Positions 10,931 through 21,072 of a stretch of 30,403 nt of DNA are shown here, piece by piece (within the stretch, counting starts at the first letter, position 1; every line of letters starts with the position of its first letter). The stretch spans positions 162,923 through 193,325 of the forward strand of contig NW_014577504.1 of the NCBI RefSeq assembly GCF_000485595.1. Direction: 5' to 3'. The translations under genes and the position numbers were made by a program. This DNA is from Priapulus caudatus (Eukaryota; Priapulida; Priapulimorpha; Priapulimorphida; Priapulidae). Under the pieces are notes generated by a model, which was not told the DNA's origin, ran no database searches, and saw nothing but the letters and a program-made list of their open reading frames with translations.

Positions 10931-11228
10931 CGATCCATTTATTCAGTTATTCAGGCATATATATATATATCCAGCCACATAATCATCTTTCCATGCATCC
11001 ATTTATGCATATATCCAGCCGCGATTATATCCATCCATGCATCTATTTACCCAACCATCTATCCAACCATCCTCCATCCATCCATGCATCCGTTCGCCCG
11101 TCCGTTTGTCTGTCCGTCCACCCGTCAGTTCGTCCGTTCGTTCGTCCGTCCGTCCATCCATCTATCTGTAAATATCCGTCCGTTCGCTCTTCCGTCACTC
11201 CGTCTCTTTGTGGTTGTGTGATGCGCGC

Positions 11229-11259
<31 letters not shown>

Positions 11260-11312
11260 TGAGTGCGTGCGTCCGTGCGTGCGTAATTGCGTGCGTGCGT
11301 GCGTGCGTGCAT
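10930..11312. repeat. Degenerate tetranucleotide tract: ATCC, then CCGT, then TGCG
   Basis: An ATCC-like stretch (about 10980-11095) grades into a CCGT-like stretch (11096-11205), then into (TGCG)n at 11221-11312. Successive motif drift within one tract suggests a long-lived microsatellite cluster. Confidence 0.88.
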
Positions 11313-11467
11313 GCGCACGTCTGTCTGCCTTCCATTTCTGTCCGCCCATAACTCTAATTATCGAGATCATTATGCGATTATACGATTAATTAGTAACCTG
11401 CTCTAGGCATGGATAACTAACGGGGGGGGGGGAGGGGCGTTAATTTGCCGGTCTGTGATTTGTGGCT

Positions 11468-11580
11468 GGCCAGGCGGCCGGACAAAGCACTAACCTATGT
11501 CACAACCCAGCGGGCCAGCGGTCGGACAAAGCACTAACCTATATGTCACAACCCAGCGGGCCAGCGGTCGGACAAAGCAA
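11468..11580. repeat. 45/46-bp minisatellite, ~2.5 units
   Basis: Units beginning GGCCAGCGGTCGGACAAAGC (first unit GGCCAGGCGGCCGGACAAAG) start at 11468, 11513 and 11559. The second is lengthened by AT within ACCTATATGTC. It is preceded by a poly-G run (11421-11430). Confidence 0.93.
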
Positions 11581-11652
11581 TGTCGCCCTCCGTGCTCTCC
11601 CAGGAGAACACAGACGACTCGCAGAACCTATATCTTCCTCGTATGATCAGGA

Positions 11653-11672
11653 GTCTATCAATATTGATAGAC
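11653..11672. other. Perfect 20-bp palindrome
   Basis: GTCTATCAATATTGATAGAC equals its own reverse complement. The heptamer GTATGAT occurs on both sides (11641-11647 and 11678-11684). The function is unknown; it may be a protein-binding dyad or a footprint. Confidence 0.6.
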
Positions 11673-11904
11673 CCTTGGTATGATTAATGCAGCGTTAATT
11701 GGCAGAGGGGAAACACAGGGGAACAGTTGAGGTCATCCTGATACGGCGATCACGTTGCGAGAATGAAACGACGATTTTTATGCGTAGATGAGAAATAAAT
11801 GTAATTTATTTTGTAATTGCGTAAAACTAAACAGAGGCGATAAAAATATTCGAATGGGTACTGCATGGTGAACAGAGAAAGAGAGTAATGTGGAGAATGG
11901 ATAG

Positions 11905-11941
11905 GTAAAGAGAGAGAGAGGGAGAGGGAGAGAGAGAAGGC

Positions 11942-11997
<56 letters not shown>
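11905..11997. repeat. (GA)n tract
   Basis: AGAGAG repeats with a few GGGAG and AAGGCGAAAG interruptions. SLSL and LSLS frames on the minus strand are artefacts of it. Confidence 0.95.
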
Positions 11998-11998
<1 letters not shown>

Positions 11999-12177
11999 GG
12001 GGAATTCGCAAGTATAGAAATATAGAGAGGGGTCTGAGAGAAGAGAATGGCAGAGATGATGAGAGGCAGTGGTGGAAAACGAGCGTGTAATCTAGCCACC
12101 GCGAATTAAGCAGTGGAGGCATTAATTATGTGCATTCCCATACAGCGCACGGAAGAAACAGCTGTGACGAAAGTGGC

Positions 12178-12290
12178 GCTGAGAGGGTCTATGTCCCCCG
12201 GGGTACTGCCGGGACGTACCCTGGGTACGGTCCGGTATACCGGAACGTACCCTGGTACTATCTAATATGCCGGACCGTACCTCGCCTACT
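12178..12290. mobile_element. Partial copy of the GTACC-rich palindromic element
   Basis: Starting GCTGAGAGGGTCTATGTCCC and continuing with GTACTGCCGG, GTACCCTGGGTACGG and CCGGAACGTACCCTGG, this matches the left arm of the element at 29041-29402 in the same order. In inverted orientation it also matches that element's right arm. Only one arm is present. It ends near 12290, about 20 bp left of the start of 2.9-kb copy 2. The arm is a chain of short GTAC-headed motifs. Confidence 0.8.
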
Positions 12291-12309
12291 CCACTAACGA
12301 GTCTAGGGA

Positions 12310-14591
12310 AATATATAATAATGTTTATTATTTGTAAAACTGTAAACAAACGTGAAACCTATCATGCATATCGAGGTTGGCCATTCTATAGACTCGATTC
12401 TAGTTTTGATCTATCAACAACAGCTACTTTTTCTTGTGATCACATCATCATCTATTATAGAAATATAAGGCGGACAGAACAGCCTCCCCCTCCCCCTTAG
12501 AACTCACTGGTGTGTATCTGTTCCATGTAACGCTGCGTGCAGTAGTCGCGAGACACACGAGAAGCTCACTGGTGAGTAATAGCCTGGGCCGCACGCCCCC
12601 CCCCCTCCCCAGCTCCTCACTGCTGATGTGAAGCCTCGCGACCCACTTTCAGGTCAGAGAAGGCCGACCGATCGTCTCCGATCGCTCTCGCGTCTCCCTC
12701 TTCCTGTCGTTAAAACATCTCGGCGCTATCGTGAGTGTCGTGTGCCGCACGCAGCACGTCTCTTTACGCCGCCGCGCCATCGCGATGGCCATTCCGCGAA
12801 TGCTCTGCCACGATGGTCTCCATGGACATCTAGTTACGCGGCGGAAGGAATTGCCATGCGGAGCGCTGTGTGGCAGGTTTAACGATGTTTTGCTGGTCAG
12901 AAAGCGCTGGCTTGTTTGTTTTGCGTCCTCACAAAGCAGCGCGGCGTGAGATATAATGGCTAATTTTTTCGCATTCGTTATTGAGCATAAGTAAAGGCGC
13001 CGCGCGCGGGATGTGCGATGTTTGCGCCGGCGCCGCGCGCGGAAGCTGCGACGCTGTCGCCGTGGTAACGCGAACCAGCGCGCGATGTTGTAATGTGAAG
13101 CTGGGATGCTGGGATGCATGGGGAGGCGCCTCTATCACACCACGCACGCGCTTCATTACCGTGCGTGCACGTGTGCGTGCGTGCGTGCTGTGCGCGCGTT
13201 TGTGTGTGTGTGGTATGCACGCGCGGGTGTGTGCGTGTCGTGTGCGTGTGCCTCTGTATGTGTGCGCGCGCGCGCGTGTGTGTGCGTGTATGTACGTGTG
13301 GGCTTTTGTGCGTCAGTATTATTCTCGATCGTTCTAAACATTCCGATACAGCGCCGACACTACGGGACCGTATTGCGAACGTAAGGACACCTGCTACAAA
13401 CGTATAAACAGACAGCTGTGGAATTTACACTGCCCGGTCCACGGAAATATGAACAGCGCAAAGGCAGACTATTCGTAAATAACTTTCACAAATATGCTAA
13501 TGCTAGCCGCACACTATCCGATTTTGCACTGTGCACAGCACTAAGCCCTCGCACACTATACGACCCGATCCGCTCCCGATTCAAAATTCGAATCGGGCCA
13601 AAATGACCACCCGAGCCAAACTTAAGCCTCTCGAGCCAAACTTGAGCCTCCCGGTCCAATCGTAAGCCTCGGGTCGGATAGTGTGCGGCTAGCATTACAT
13701 GCGTTGAAATCCGCGCGTAAATATATACGTGTAAATATATGGCAACCACAATTCTAAACGCCTATACGTTTAATGATTTGAAGATCAAATGTATCAATGT
13801 ATTATCACGCAATAAATCAAAACAGTTACATAACAGCACTGCATTAATCCACACCAATGCCTCCTGCCTTGTCATGTATAGAGATAGCGAGAGATGTACA
13901 TCATGTACCCGCTCTCACTTTTGTATCTCATGATCATTCTAAAAGATGCTCATCGGTTAAACTATATTACACGATATTATCAAGTATAAAATGGAATAAA
14001 TTAAATTGCAAGTGATGCTTAACTCAGCACGTCGCCGCATCAAAGTAAGAGAACATCACCATGACGACAAAATAACACCATCAGTGGTGCATCACCTTCA
14101 TACATGTCCATTACACACCACCGTACGTTATTATGAACATACATTCAGCAAATCATCGTAAAATCCATTGTCTATAGGTTTAACCCTCTAGCGGCCACTG
14201 TTGCCCACGAGCAATAATTTGGAAAAGTAAGTCAAATGGGACAAAACTTGGTTTTGACTATGGAACACATAGAAGGATATCAAGTGTAAGTCTGCTGTGA
14301 AAGGAAAAAAGTTTTCCCCTCATATTAGATGTCTTGGCTGCTAGAGGGTTAACGAATGAAGAGCATGCGTTGAAAAATGTCGATACAGGACTTATTTCGC
14401 ATACAGTAGTCCCAGCTCGTCCTTCACTATACGTGTTTAGCAGCATGTCACGCGGTCGGGGGTCGGGGGGAGGATGCAGGGTTGATGACACCTCCTCTAC
14501 TGTCTGTTCAGCCTCGCTCTCATTAATTCGATATATGTCATCATCGTCGCAATCCCATATTTACACGCCAAGCCCTTATATTAGAATACAT

Positions 14592-14647
<56 letters not shown>

Positions 14648-15132
14648 GATATCAGGAGTCAGGGCCGTAGCTAACTCACTTTGGTTGGAGGAGGCAGATA
14701 GCCACGCGTGGTCTGCGCTCTGGGCAGTTGACCGTGGGTAGGACGCCGTTGGCCATTGACCTCGTAATAGTATCTGCATATAGTAGATACACACCAGTAC
14801 ATGTCTGGGGGGATCACCCCCTCTCCCTCCCTCCCCTTCCCGCTAGCTACGGCCCTGGGGGAGTATACACTGCCACTTTTAATGTGCAATTGTAAAGTTC
14901 TTGATACGAACCTTATCTGTTATGTCACATCTGATGCCGAATGGGTCTATCCTACTCTAAGCTCCATACGTAGACATGCCGGTAGGATGAATAGGCGCAT
15001 GTTAGCGATGACATGACTTCCACACACATATACATCTCACCGAACGGATAATGTTACAAACCGTCTTCACTTATATTACTGAACAATTAATGCGTAATAT
15101 AAAGTAATACGCACGTGCTTGCGTGCGTGCGT
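12310..15132. repeat. ~2.8-kb duplicated segment, copy 2
   Basis: Direct copy of 3180-6145 with the same landmarks in the same order and no rearrangement. Differences are mostly 1-5 base indels plus scattered substitutions; for example, copy 2 lacks several bases in the CGACCACACCACTTTC region. The right edge again lies at a short (TGCG)n tract (15115-15132), after which the sequences are unrelated (GAGA versus further TGCG). There is no shared open reading frame. Alternative explanations are a long non-autonomous dispersed repeat, a local duplication, or partly collapsed haplotypes. Confidence 0.93.
14660..14857. mobile_element. hAT-like MITE nested in 2.9-kb copy 2
   Basis: CAGGGCCGTAGCTA at 14660 and TAGCTACGGCCCTG ending at 14857 form a 14-bp inverted pair around a 198-bp non-coding body. 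It is the positional counterpart of 5642-5837 and retains a better 5' TIR, because copy 1 lacks one base of GTAGCTA. Confidence 0.65.
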
Positions 15133-15559
15133 GAGAGAGAGAAAGAGAGTGCGCGAGAAAGAGAGCCTGATAGTTTGCTTTCACCCGGAGCCGATGAAAG
15201 GACGTGAGCTATCAGTTTACGCGAGGGATATTATATTAACTCAGGAGCGGACACACGGACCCGCGCCCGGCGTTCAACAAATAAACAGCGAGGCCTTTTA
15301 GCTCCACGCGAGTTTTTTTATCCTTCGAGCGCCGTCGACATTTTCGCACATTGTCGGCTGCTTGTTGCCGACGCTATCGTCGGCACACGCGTCACACGCT
15401 TTATCCCGCTCACGGGATGTATGAGTAAACGTGACGGAGCAGACACAGACGTTATCCTTCTCCGATCGTAAGCACACAACTTCACTGCGAAAGAGGAAGA
15501 GAGTTGATGTTTCCGGGCACGCACTGCCTTCACACGAGTCTGTAGTGTTGACGAATTCC
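15133..15559. other. Gene-free stretch right of the duplication
   Basis: A short GA-rich patch (15133-15165) is followed by mixed-composition DNA with frames of 60-71 codons that I do not recognise. No repeat or RNA gene was identified. Confidence 0.5.
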
Positions 15560-15790
15560 TTTCGGCGATTAATAATAGCCGATTATTAATCTGCTCTCAG
15601 TATCTCACACGCGGTATCCACGCGGGCGGAAAATCCTAGCGGGAGACGGTATAGTGTAAATGAATCCGTCTCGACTGTTAGTAACAGCCGGTTATTAATC
15701 AGCTTTCAGTATCTCACATGCGGTATCCGTGCGGGCGGAAAATCCTAGTAGGAGGCTGAAGTACAGCTGAGTCCGTCTTGCAGATTATCA
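15560..15790. repeat. ~113-bp tandem dimer
   Basis: Two units share GCCGATTATTAATC/GCCGGTTATTAATC, then CTCAGTATCTCACACGCGG (or its variant) and GCGGGCGGAAAATCCTAG. The units start near 15566 and 15679. GATTAATAATAGCCGATTATTAATC in unit 1 is itself a small inverted repeat around ATTAATAAT/ATTATTAAT. Confidence 0.88.
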
Positions 15791-15976
15791 ATCTTCTCTT
15801 ACAGGTCGCTGCCGATTGTGCCAGCGATACTGCAATCGGCGTAATCTCAATATATCCGTGACGTCATAGCGGGCGTGCGTGCGTACGTGCGTGATGCGCA
15901 CCAACGCATCACGCGCGCGGGGATGCCGTTGGGGATTCCGCGGTGCGTCGAAATTTTAAAAAACAGCACCTGCTCG

Positions 15977-16345
15977 CGCCATGGGGATGCGACAATATTC
16001 AGAAAAGTTCTGGTATCCACGTAGCATCTAAATAACAATCACTGCACGGCAGTGCCAAACGAAATGCTTGCATCCACTAGCTTCACAATTATATTCACGG
16101 CATGGGGGTGTGCAGCGAAATTCCTGCAGCCACGTAGTATCGAAATGACATTCACGGCATGTGGATATATCTAGTCAAATACCTGTAGCCACGTAGCATC
16201 GAAATAACATTAACGGTCCTAAAGTGTCTGACAAAATTCCGGTTACCAATAACAACGGAACTAAATTCACGGCATGACAATGTCCAGCGAAGTTCCTGCC
16301 ACCATCAGCATCGAAATAACACCCACGGCACGGCAATGTCAAACG
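15977..16345. repeat. ~60-bp tandem repeat, 6-7 diverged units
   Basis: Units follow the pattern CATGGGGATG...CAGCGAAATTCCTG-CAGCCACGTAGCATCGAAATAACA-TTCACGG. They recur at about 15979, 16043, 16100, 16159, 16213, 16273 and 16327. Units differ considerably, so the array is old. It lies about 420 bp left of the 68-bp minisatellite, with no sequence similarity to it. Confidence 0.85.
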
Positions 16346-16766
16346 CTCTCAGTAGTGCAACGTACATCGTGCAGTCAGTTGCAGGAATTCACACATCCAC
16401 CGGCCAGCGCGAGGAATCCGAGCAGCCAACTAAGCGACGAGAGCGCGCGCGCGCTCACTGCATGCAACACGCTGGAAATCTCAGCCTCGGCGAAGATAAC
16501 CCGCGCTCATCGAAGGCATGCGATCACGGCGACCCGCGCAACCCCATCACGGTCTCTCTCCGAGCGAGTCTTCCTCAGCGACGGGCTAATCCGGGATCAG
16601 AAGAACCGCTCTCTCTCCCTATCGCTCTCTCGCTCGCACGCACACGCGCAGATTCTCTCTCACTCTCCCTCTCCCGCGCGTTCGTCTGCTGCCTCCGCGT
16701 AGCGCGAGCTCAATTGCAAGCGCCCCTCTGCATGCGCTCGCTGCAGTCGGCGGCGACGCACGTGCG
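16346..16766. other. GC/CpG-rich spacer between two minisatellites
   Basis: CpG-rich sequence with a GAGCGCGCGCGCGCTC palindromic core (about 16439-16454) and a CTCTCTC-rich stretch. Two overlapping plus-strand frames (142 and 152 codons) have no recognisable domain and no shared frame preference, so they are not called as genes. A CpG-rich promoter is possible but not supported by any gene. Confidence 0.45.
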
Positions 16767-18427
16767 ATGTCACCTCACGAGAGGGTCGGTGTGATACGGC
16801 AGCTATCAGCAGCCATGCATACAAGCTGTCATTTGATCACGAGAGGGTCTGTACTGGGTGTAATAAGCAGCTATCAGCAGCCATGCATACAAGCTGTCAT
16901 TTGATCACGAGAGGGTCTGTACTGGGTGTAATAAGCAGCTATCAGCAGCCATGCATACAAGCTGTCATTTGATCACGAGAGGGTCTGTACTGGGTGTAAT
17001 AAGCAGCTATCAGCAGCCATGCATACAAGCTGTCATTTGATCACGAGAGGGTCTGTACTGGGTGTAATAAGCAGCTATCAGCAGCCATGCATACAAGCTG
17101 TCATTTGATCACGAGAGAGAGGGTTCTGACTGGGTGTAATAAGCAGCTATCAGCAGCCATGCATACAAGGTGTCATTGATCACGAGAGGTCTGTACTGGG
17201 TGTAATAAGCAGCTATCAGCAGCCATCGCATACAAGGTGTCATTGATCACGAGAGGTCTATGCTGACTGTAATAAGCAGCTATCAGCAGCCATGCATACA
17301 AGGTGTCAATTTGATCACGAGAGGGTCTGTGCTGGGTGTAATACGACAGTTATTAGCAGCGATGCATACAAGCTGTCATTTTGATCACGAAGAGGTCTAT
17401 GCTGGGTGTAGTATGACAGTACATGGAAGCCATGCCATACAAGCTGTCTTTGATCACGAGAGGGTCTATGCTGGGTTAATACGGCAGCTAATCAGCAGCC
17501 ATGCATACAAGCTGTCATTTGATCACGAGAGGGTCTATGTTATGTTAAATAACGACAGTGCTTGGGCAACATGCATACAAGCTGTCATTTGATCACGAGA
17601 GGGTCTACTGCTGGGTGTAGTATGACAGTACATGGAAGCCATGCCATACAAGCTGTCCATTTGATCACGAGAAGGTCTTGCTGCAGTGTAATACGGCAGC
17701 TATCCAGCAGCCATGCTACAAGCTGTCATTTGATCACGAGAGGGTCTATGCTGGGTGTAATACGGCAGCTATCAGCAGCGATGCATACAAGCTGTCATTT
17801 GATCACGAGAGGGTCTGTGCGGGTGTAATACGGCAGTACATGGAAAGCCATGCATACAAGCTGTCATTTGATCACGAGAGGGTCTATGCTGGGTGTAATA
17901 CGGCAGCTATCAGCAGCCATGCATACAAGGTGTCATTTGATCACGAGAGGGTCTATGCGGGTGTAATACGGCAGCTATCAGCAGCCATGCATACAAGCTG
18001 TCATTTGTTCACGAGAGGGTCTATGCTGAGTGTAATACGGCAGCTATCAGCAGCCATGCATACAAGCTGTCATTTGATCACGAGAGGGTCTATGCTGGGT
18101 GTAATACGGCAGCTATCAGCAGCCATGCATACAAGCTGTCATTTGATCACGAGAGGGTCTATGCTGGTTGTGATACGGCAGCTATCAGTAGCCATGCATA
18201 CAAGCTGTCATTTGATCATCGAGAGGGGCTATGCTGGGGTGTAATATGGCAGTGCTTGGAAGCCATGCATGCAAGCTGTCATTTAATCACGAGAGGGTCT
18301 ATGGCTGGGTGTAATACGGGCCGCTATCAGCAGCCATGCATACAAGCTGTCATTTGATCACGAGAGGGTCTTATGCTGGTGTATACGGCAGTACATGGAG
18401 CCATGCATACAAGGCTGTCTACTTTGA
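16767..18427. repeat. 68-bp minisatellite, about 24 units
   Basis: The unit runs GGTGTAATACGGCAGCTATC, AGCAGCCATGCATACAAGCT, GTCATTTGATCACGAGAGGG, TCTATGCT; AGCTATCAGC recurs at 16801, 16869 and onward, a 68-bp period. The left-hand units carry AATAAGCAGC and CTGTACTGG. Later ones carry AATACGGCAGC and CTATGCTGG. A second unit type replaces GCTATCAGCAG by GTACATGGAAG at 17420, 17629, 17837 and 18394, and a third has GTGCTTGG at about 17558 and 18253. Unit length is not a multiple of 3, so the open frames across it are chance. Confidence 0.97.
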
Positions 18428-18483
18428 TCCTCACCTCCCTTCCTCTCATTCTCGCTCTTTCTTTCGCGCCCGCCGCCACCACC
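18428..18483. repeat. Start of 35-bp pyrimidine-rich minisatellite, cut by the gap
   Basis: Directly after the last 68-bp unit (ending TTTGATC) the sequence reads CTCACCTCCCTTCCTC then TCATTCTCGCTCTTTC. This matches the 35-bp repeat seen at 20313-20745, including the same junction with the 68-bp unit. It runs into the N gap. Confidence 0.85.
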
Positions 18484-19289
18484 NNNNNNNNNNNNNNNNN
18501 NNNNNNNNNNNNNNNNNNNNNNNNNNNNNNNNNNNNNNNNNNNNNNNNNNNNNNNNNNNNNNNNNNNNNNNNNNNNNNNNNNNNNNNNNNNNNNNNNNNN
18601 NNNNNNNNNNNNNNNNNNNNNNNNNNNNNNNNNNNNNNNNNNNNNNNNNNNNNNNNNNNNNNNNNNNNNNNNNNNNNNNNNNNNNNNNNNNNNNNNNNNN
18701 NNNNNNNNNNNNNNNNNNNNNNNNNNNNNNNNNNNNNNNNNNNNNNNNNNNNNNNNNNNNNNNNNNNNNNNNNNNNNNNNNNNNNNNNNNNNNNNNNNNN
18801 NNNNNNNNNNNNNNNNNNNNNNNNNNNNNNNNNNNNNNNNNNNNNNNNNNNNNNNNNNNNNNNNNNNNNNNNNNNNNNNNNNNNNNNNNNNNNNNNNNNN
18901 NNNNNNNNNNNNNNNNNNNNNNNNNNNNNNNNNNNNNNNNNNNNNNNNNNNNNNNNNNNNNNNNNNNNNNNNNNNNNNNNNNNNNNNNNNNNNNNNNNNN
19001 NNNNNNNNNNNNNNNNNNNNNNNNNNNNNNNNNNNNNNNNNNNNNNNNNNNNNNNNNNNNNNNNNNNNNNNNNNNNNNNNNNNNNNNNNNNNNNNNNNNN
19101 NNNNNNNNNNNNNNNNNNNNNNNNNNNNNNNNNNNNNNNNNNNNNNNNNNNNNNNNNNNNNNNNNNNNNNNNNNNNNNNNNNNNNNNNNNNNNNNNNNNN
19201 NNNNNNNNNNNNNNNNNNNNNNNNNNNNNNNNNNNNNNNNNNNNNNNNNNNNNNNNNNNNNNNNNNNNNNNNNNNNNNNNNNNNNNNNN
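18484..19289. other. Assembly gap (806 N)
   Basis: Undetermined bases between the 35-bp minisatellite and the ATTC satellite. Every long frame across it is meaningless. The true length may differ from the N count. Confidence 0.99.
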
Positions 19290-20188
19290 TCATTCATTCA
19301 TTCATTCATCCATTTATCCACCCATCGATTTATTAATTAATTCCATACAGTCATTCAATAATGCACTCATTCATTCATGCATTCATACATTCATTCATTC
19401 ATTCATTCATTCATTCATTCATTCCTTCATTCATTCATTCATTTATTCATTCATACATTTATTCATTTATTCATTCATTCATTACTTCATTCATTCATTC
19501 ATCCATTCGCACACCCATTCATTCATTCACTCATTTATTCATCCACCCATTCATTCATTCATTTATTCATTTATTTATTTATTCATTCATTCATTCATTC
19601 ATGCAGTCATTCATTCATTAATGCATTCATTTAATCACTCATTCATTCATCCATTCATCCATTTATCCACCCATCGATTTATTAATTAATTAATTAATTA
19701 ATTAATTCCATACAGTCATTCAATAATGCACTCATTCATTCATGCATTCATACATTCATTCATTCATTCATTCATTCATTCATTCATTCATTCATTTATT
19801 CATTCATTCATTCATTCATTCATTTATTCATTCATTTATTCATTCATTCATTCATTCCTTCATTCATTCATTCATTTATTCATTCATTCATTCATTCATT
19901 CATTTATTCATTCATTTATTCATTCATTCACTCCTCATTCATCCATCCATCCATCCAGTCATTCATTTATTAATTAATTAATTAATTAATTAATTCATTC
20001 ATTCATTCATTTATTTATTTATTTATTCATTCATTCATTCATTCATGCAGTCATTCAATCATGCACTAATTTATTCATTCATGCATTCATTCATTCATCC
20101 ATCCATTCATTCATTTATGCACTCATTCATTTATCCATTCATCCACCCATCCATTTATTAATTAATTAATTAATTAATTAATTAATTA
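19290..20188. repeat. ATTC/TTAA tetranucleotide satellite, copy B
   Basis: Cleaner version of the array at 6781-8165. The landmark CATTTATCCACCCATCGATT starts at 19311 and again at 19660, a higher-order step of about 349 bp. TAATTAATTAA runs mark unit ends (about 19330, 19680, 19970, 20160). The array ends ...TTAATTAA directly against a 68-bp minisatellite unit (ATGCTGGGTG) at 20189. Confidence 0.95.
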
Positions 20189-20312
20189 AATGCTGGGTGT
20201 AATACGGCAGCTATCAGCAGCCATGCATACACGCAATCATTTGATCACGAGAGGGTCTATGCTGGGTGTAATACGGCAGTACATGGAAGCCATGCATACA
20301 AGCTGTCATTTG
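20189..20312. repeat. Two more 68-bp minisatellite units
   Basis: TGCTGGGTGTAATACGGCAG starts at 20191 and again near 20258. The first unit is of the GCTATCAGCAG type, with TACACGCAATCA replacing TACAAGCTGTCA. The second is of the GTACATGGAAG type. The last unit breaks at TTTGATC and passes into the 35-bp repeat, exactly as at 18427. Confidence 0.95.
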
Positions 20313-20745
20313 ATCCCTCCACCTCCCTTCCTCTTTCTCGCTCTTTCTCCCCTCCACCTCCCTCCCTTTTTCTCGCTGCTCTTCTCCTCCACCCCCTTCC
20401 TCTTTCTCGCTCCTCCTCCCCTCCACCTCCCTTCCTCTTTCTCGCTCCTCCTCCCCTCCACCTCCCTCCCTCTTTCTCGCTCCTCTTTCCCTCCACCTCC
20501 CTTCCTTTTTCTCGTTCCTCCTCCCCTTCACCTCCCTTTCTCTTTCTCGCTCATTCTGCCCTCCGCCTCCCTTTCTCATTCTCGCTCCTCCTGCCTCCAC
20601 CTCCTTTCCTCTTTCTCGCTCCTCCTCCCCTCCACCTCCCTCCCTCTTTCTCGCTCCTCCTCCCCTCATACTCCCTCCCTCTTTCTCGCTCCTCTTGCCC
20701 TCCACCTTCCTTCCTCTTTCTCGCTCCTCCTGCCCTCCACCTCCA
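20313..20745. repeat. 35-bp pyrimidine-rich minisatellite, about 12 units
   Basis: TCTTTCTCGC recurs at 20401, 20436 and 20471 (35 bp apart), within units of CTCCACCTCCC-TTCCTCTTTCTCGCTCCTCCTCCC. The plus strand is almost purely pyrimidine, with one CpG per unit. Such asymmetric mirror-like tracts can form triplex DNA. The array ends at CTCCACCTCCAG. Confidence 0.95.
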
Positions 20746-21072
20746 GTAGCAGCATTAAAGCTCATAAACAAAGTACAACTTTATACAATAATCTCGTAAC
20801 AATTACGTATATTATGAGGTCACGTAGATCGGTGGTTATCGTGCCTCGACAATAAAGTAAACACAGCGAAAATTAGACACCTAAACGACAAATCCTAGTA
20901 CTGTGAGTAGCGAAAGCGAGTTAATCTCCCGTGGTCGTGTGGTGCAGATTGGCAATTCCATGCCATGCTTCCAAAAATTCTCCAGATACGACGGAAAACA
21001 TAATGTAATCTAGTTCTACTGGTGTAGGCCCTTCGATGCCGCTACGTGTAGCGGTACAGGTAGCCGATTCTA
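20746..21072. other. Gene-free stretch
   Basis: Unique-looking DNA with no open frame of note. A small dyad, CCGCTACGTGTAGCGG, lies at 21039-21054. Confidence 0.5.

Noticed and set aside
16274-16794. Two overlapping frames of 142 and 152 codons in GC-rich DNA
   Set aside because: Mutually overlapping, S/R/A-rich, begin inside the ~60-bp tandem array and end by the 68-bp array; no domain.
17260-18244. Frames over the 68-bp minisatellite (HTSCHLITRGSM type repeats)
   Set aside because: The unit length is not a multiple of three, so the reading alternates between phases; not a repeat protein.
18336-19689. Very long frames of 283-438 codons
   Set aside because: They run through 806 N bases and then through the ATTC repeat.
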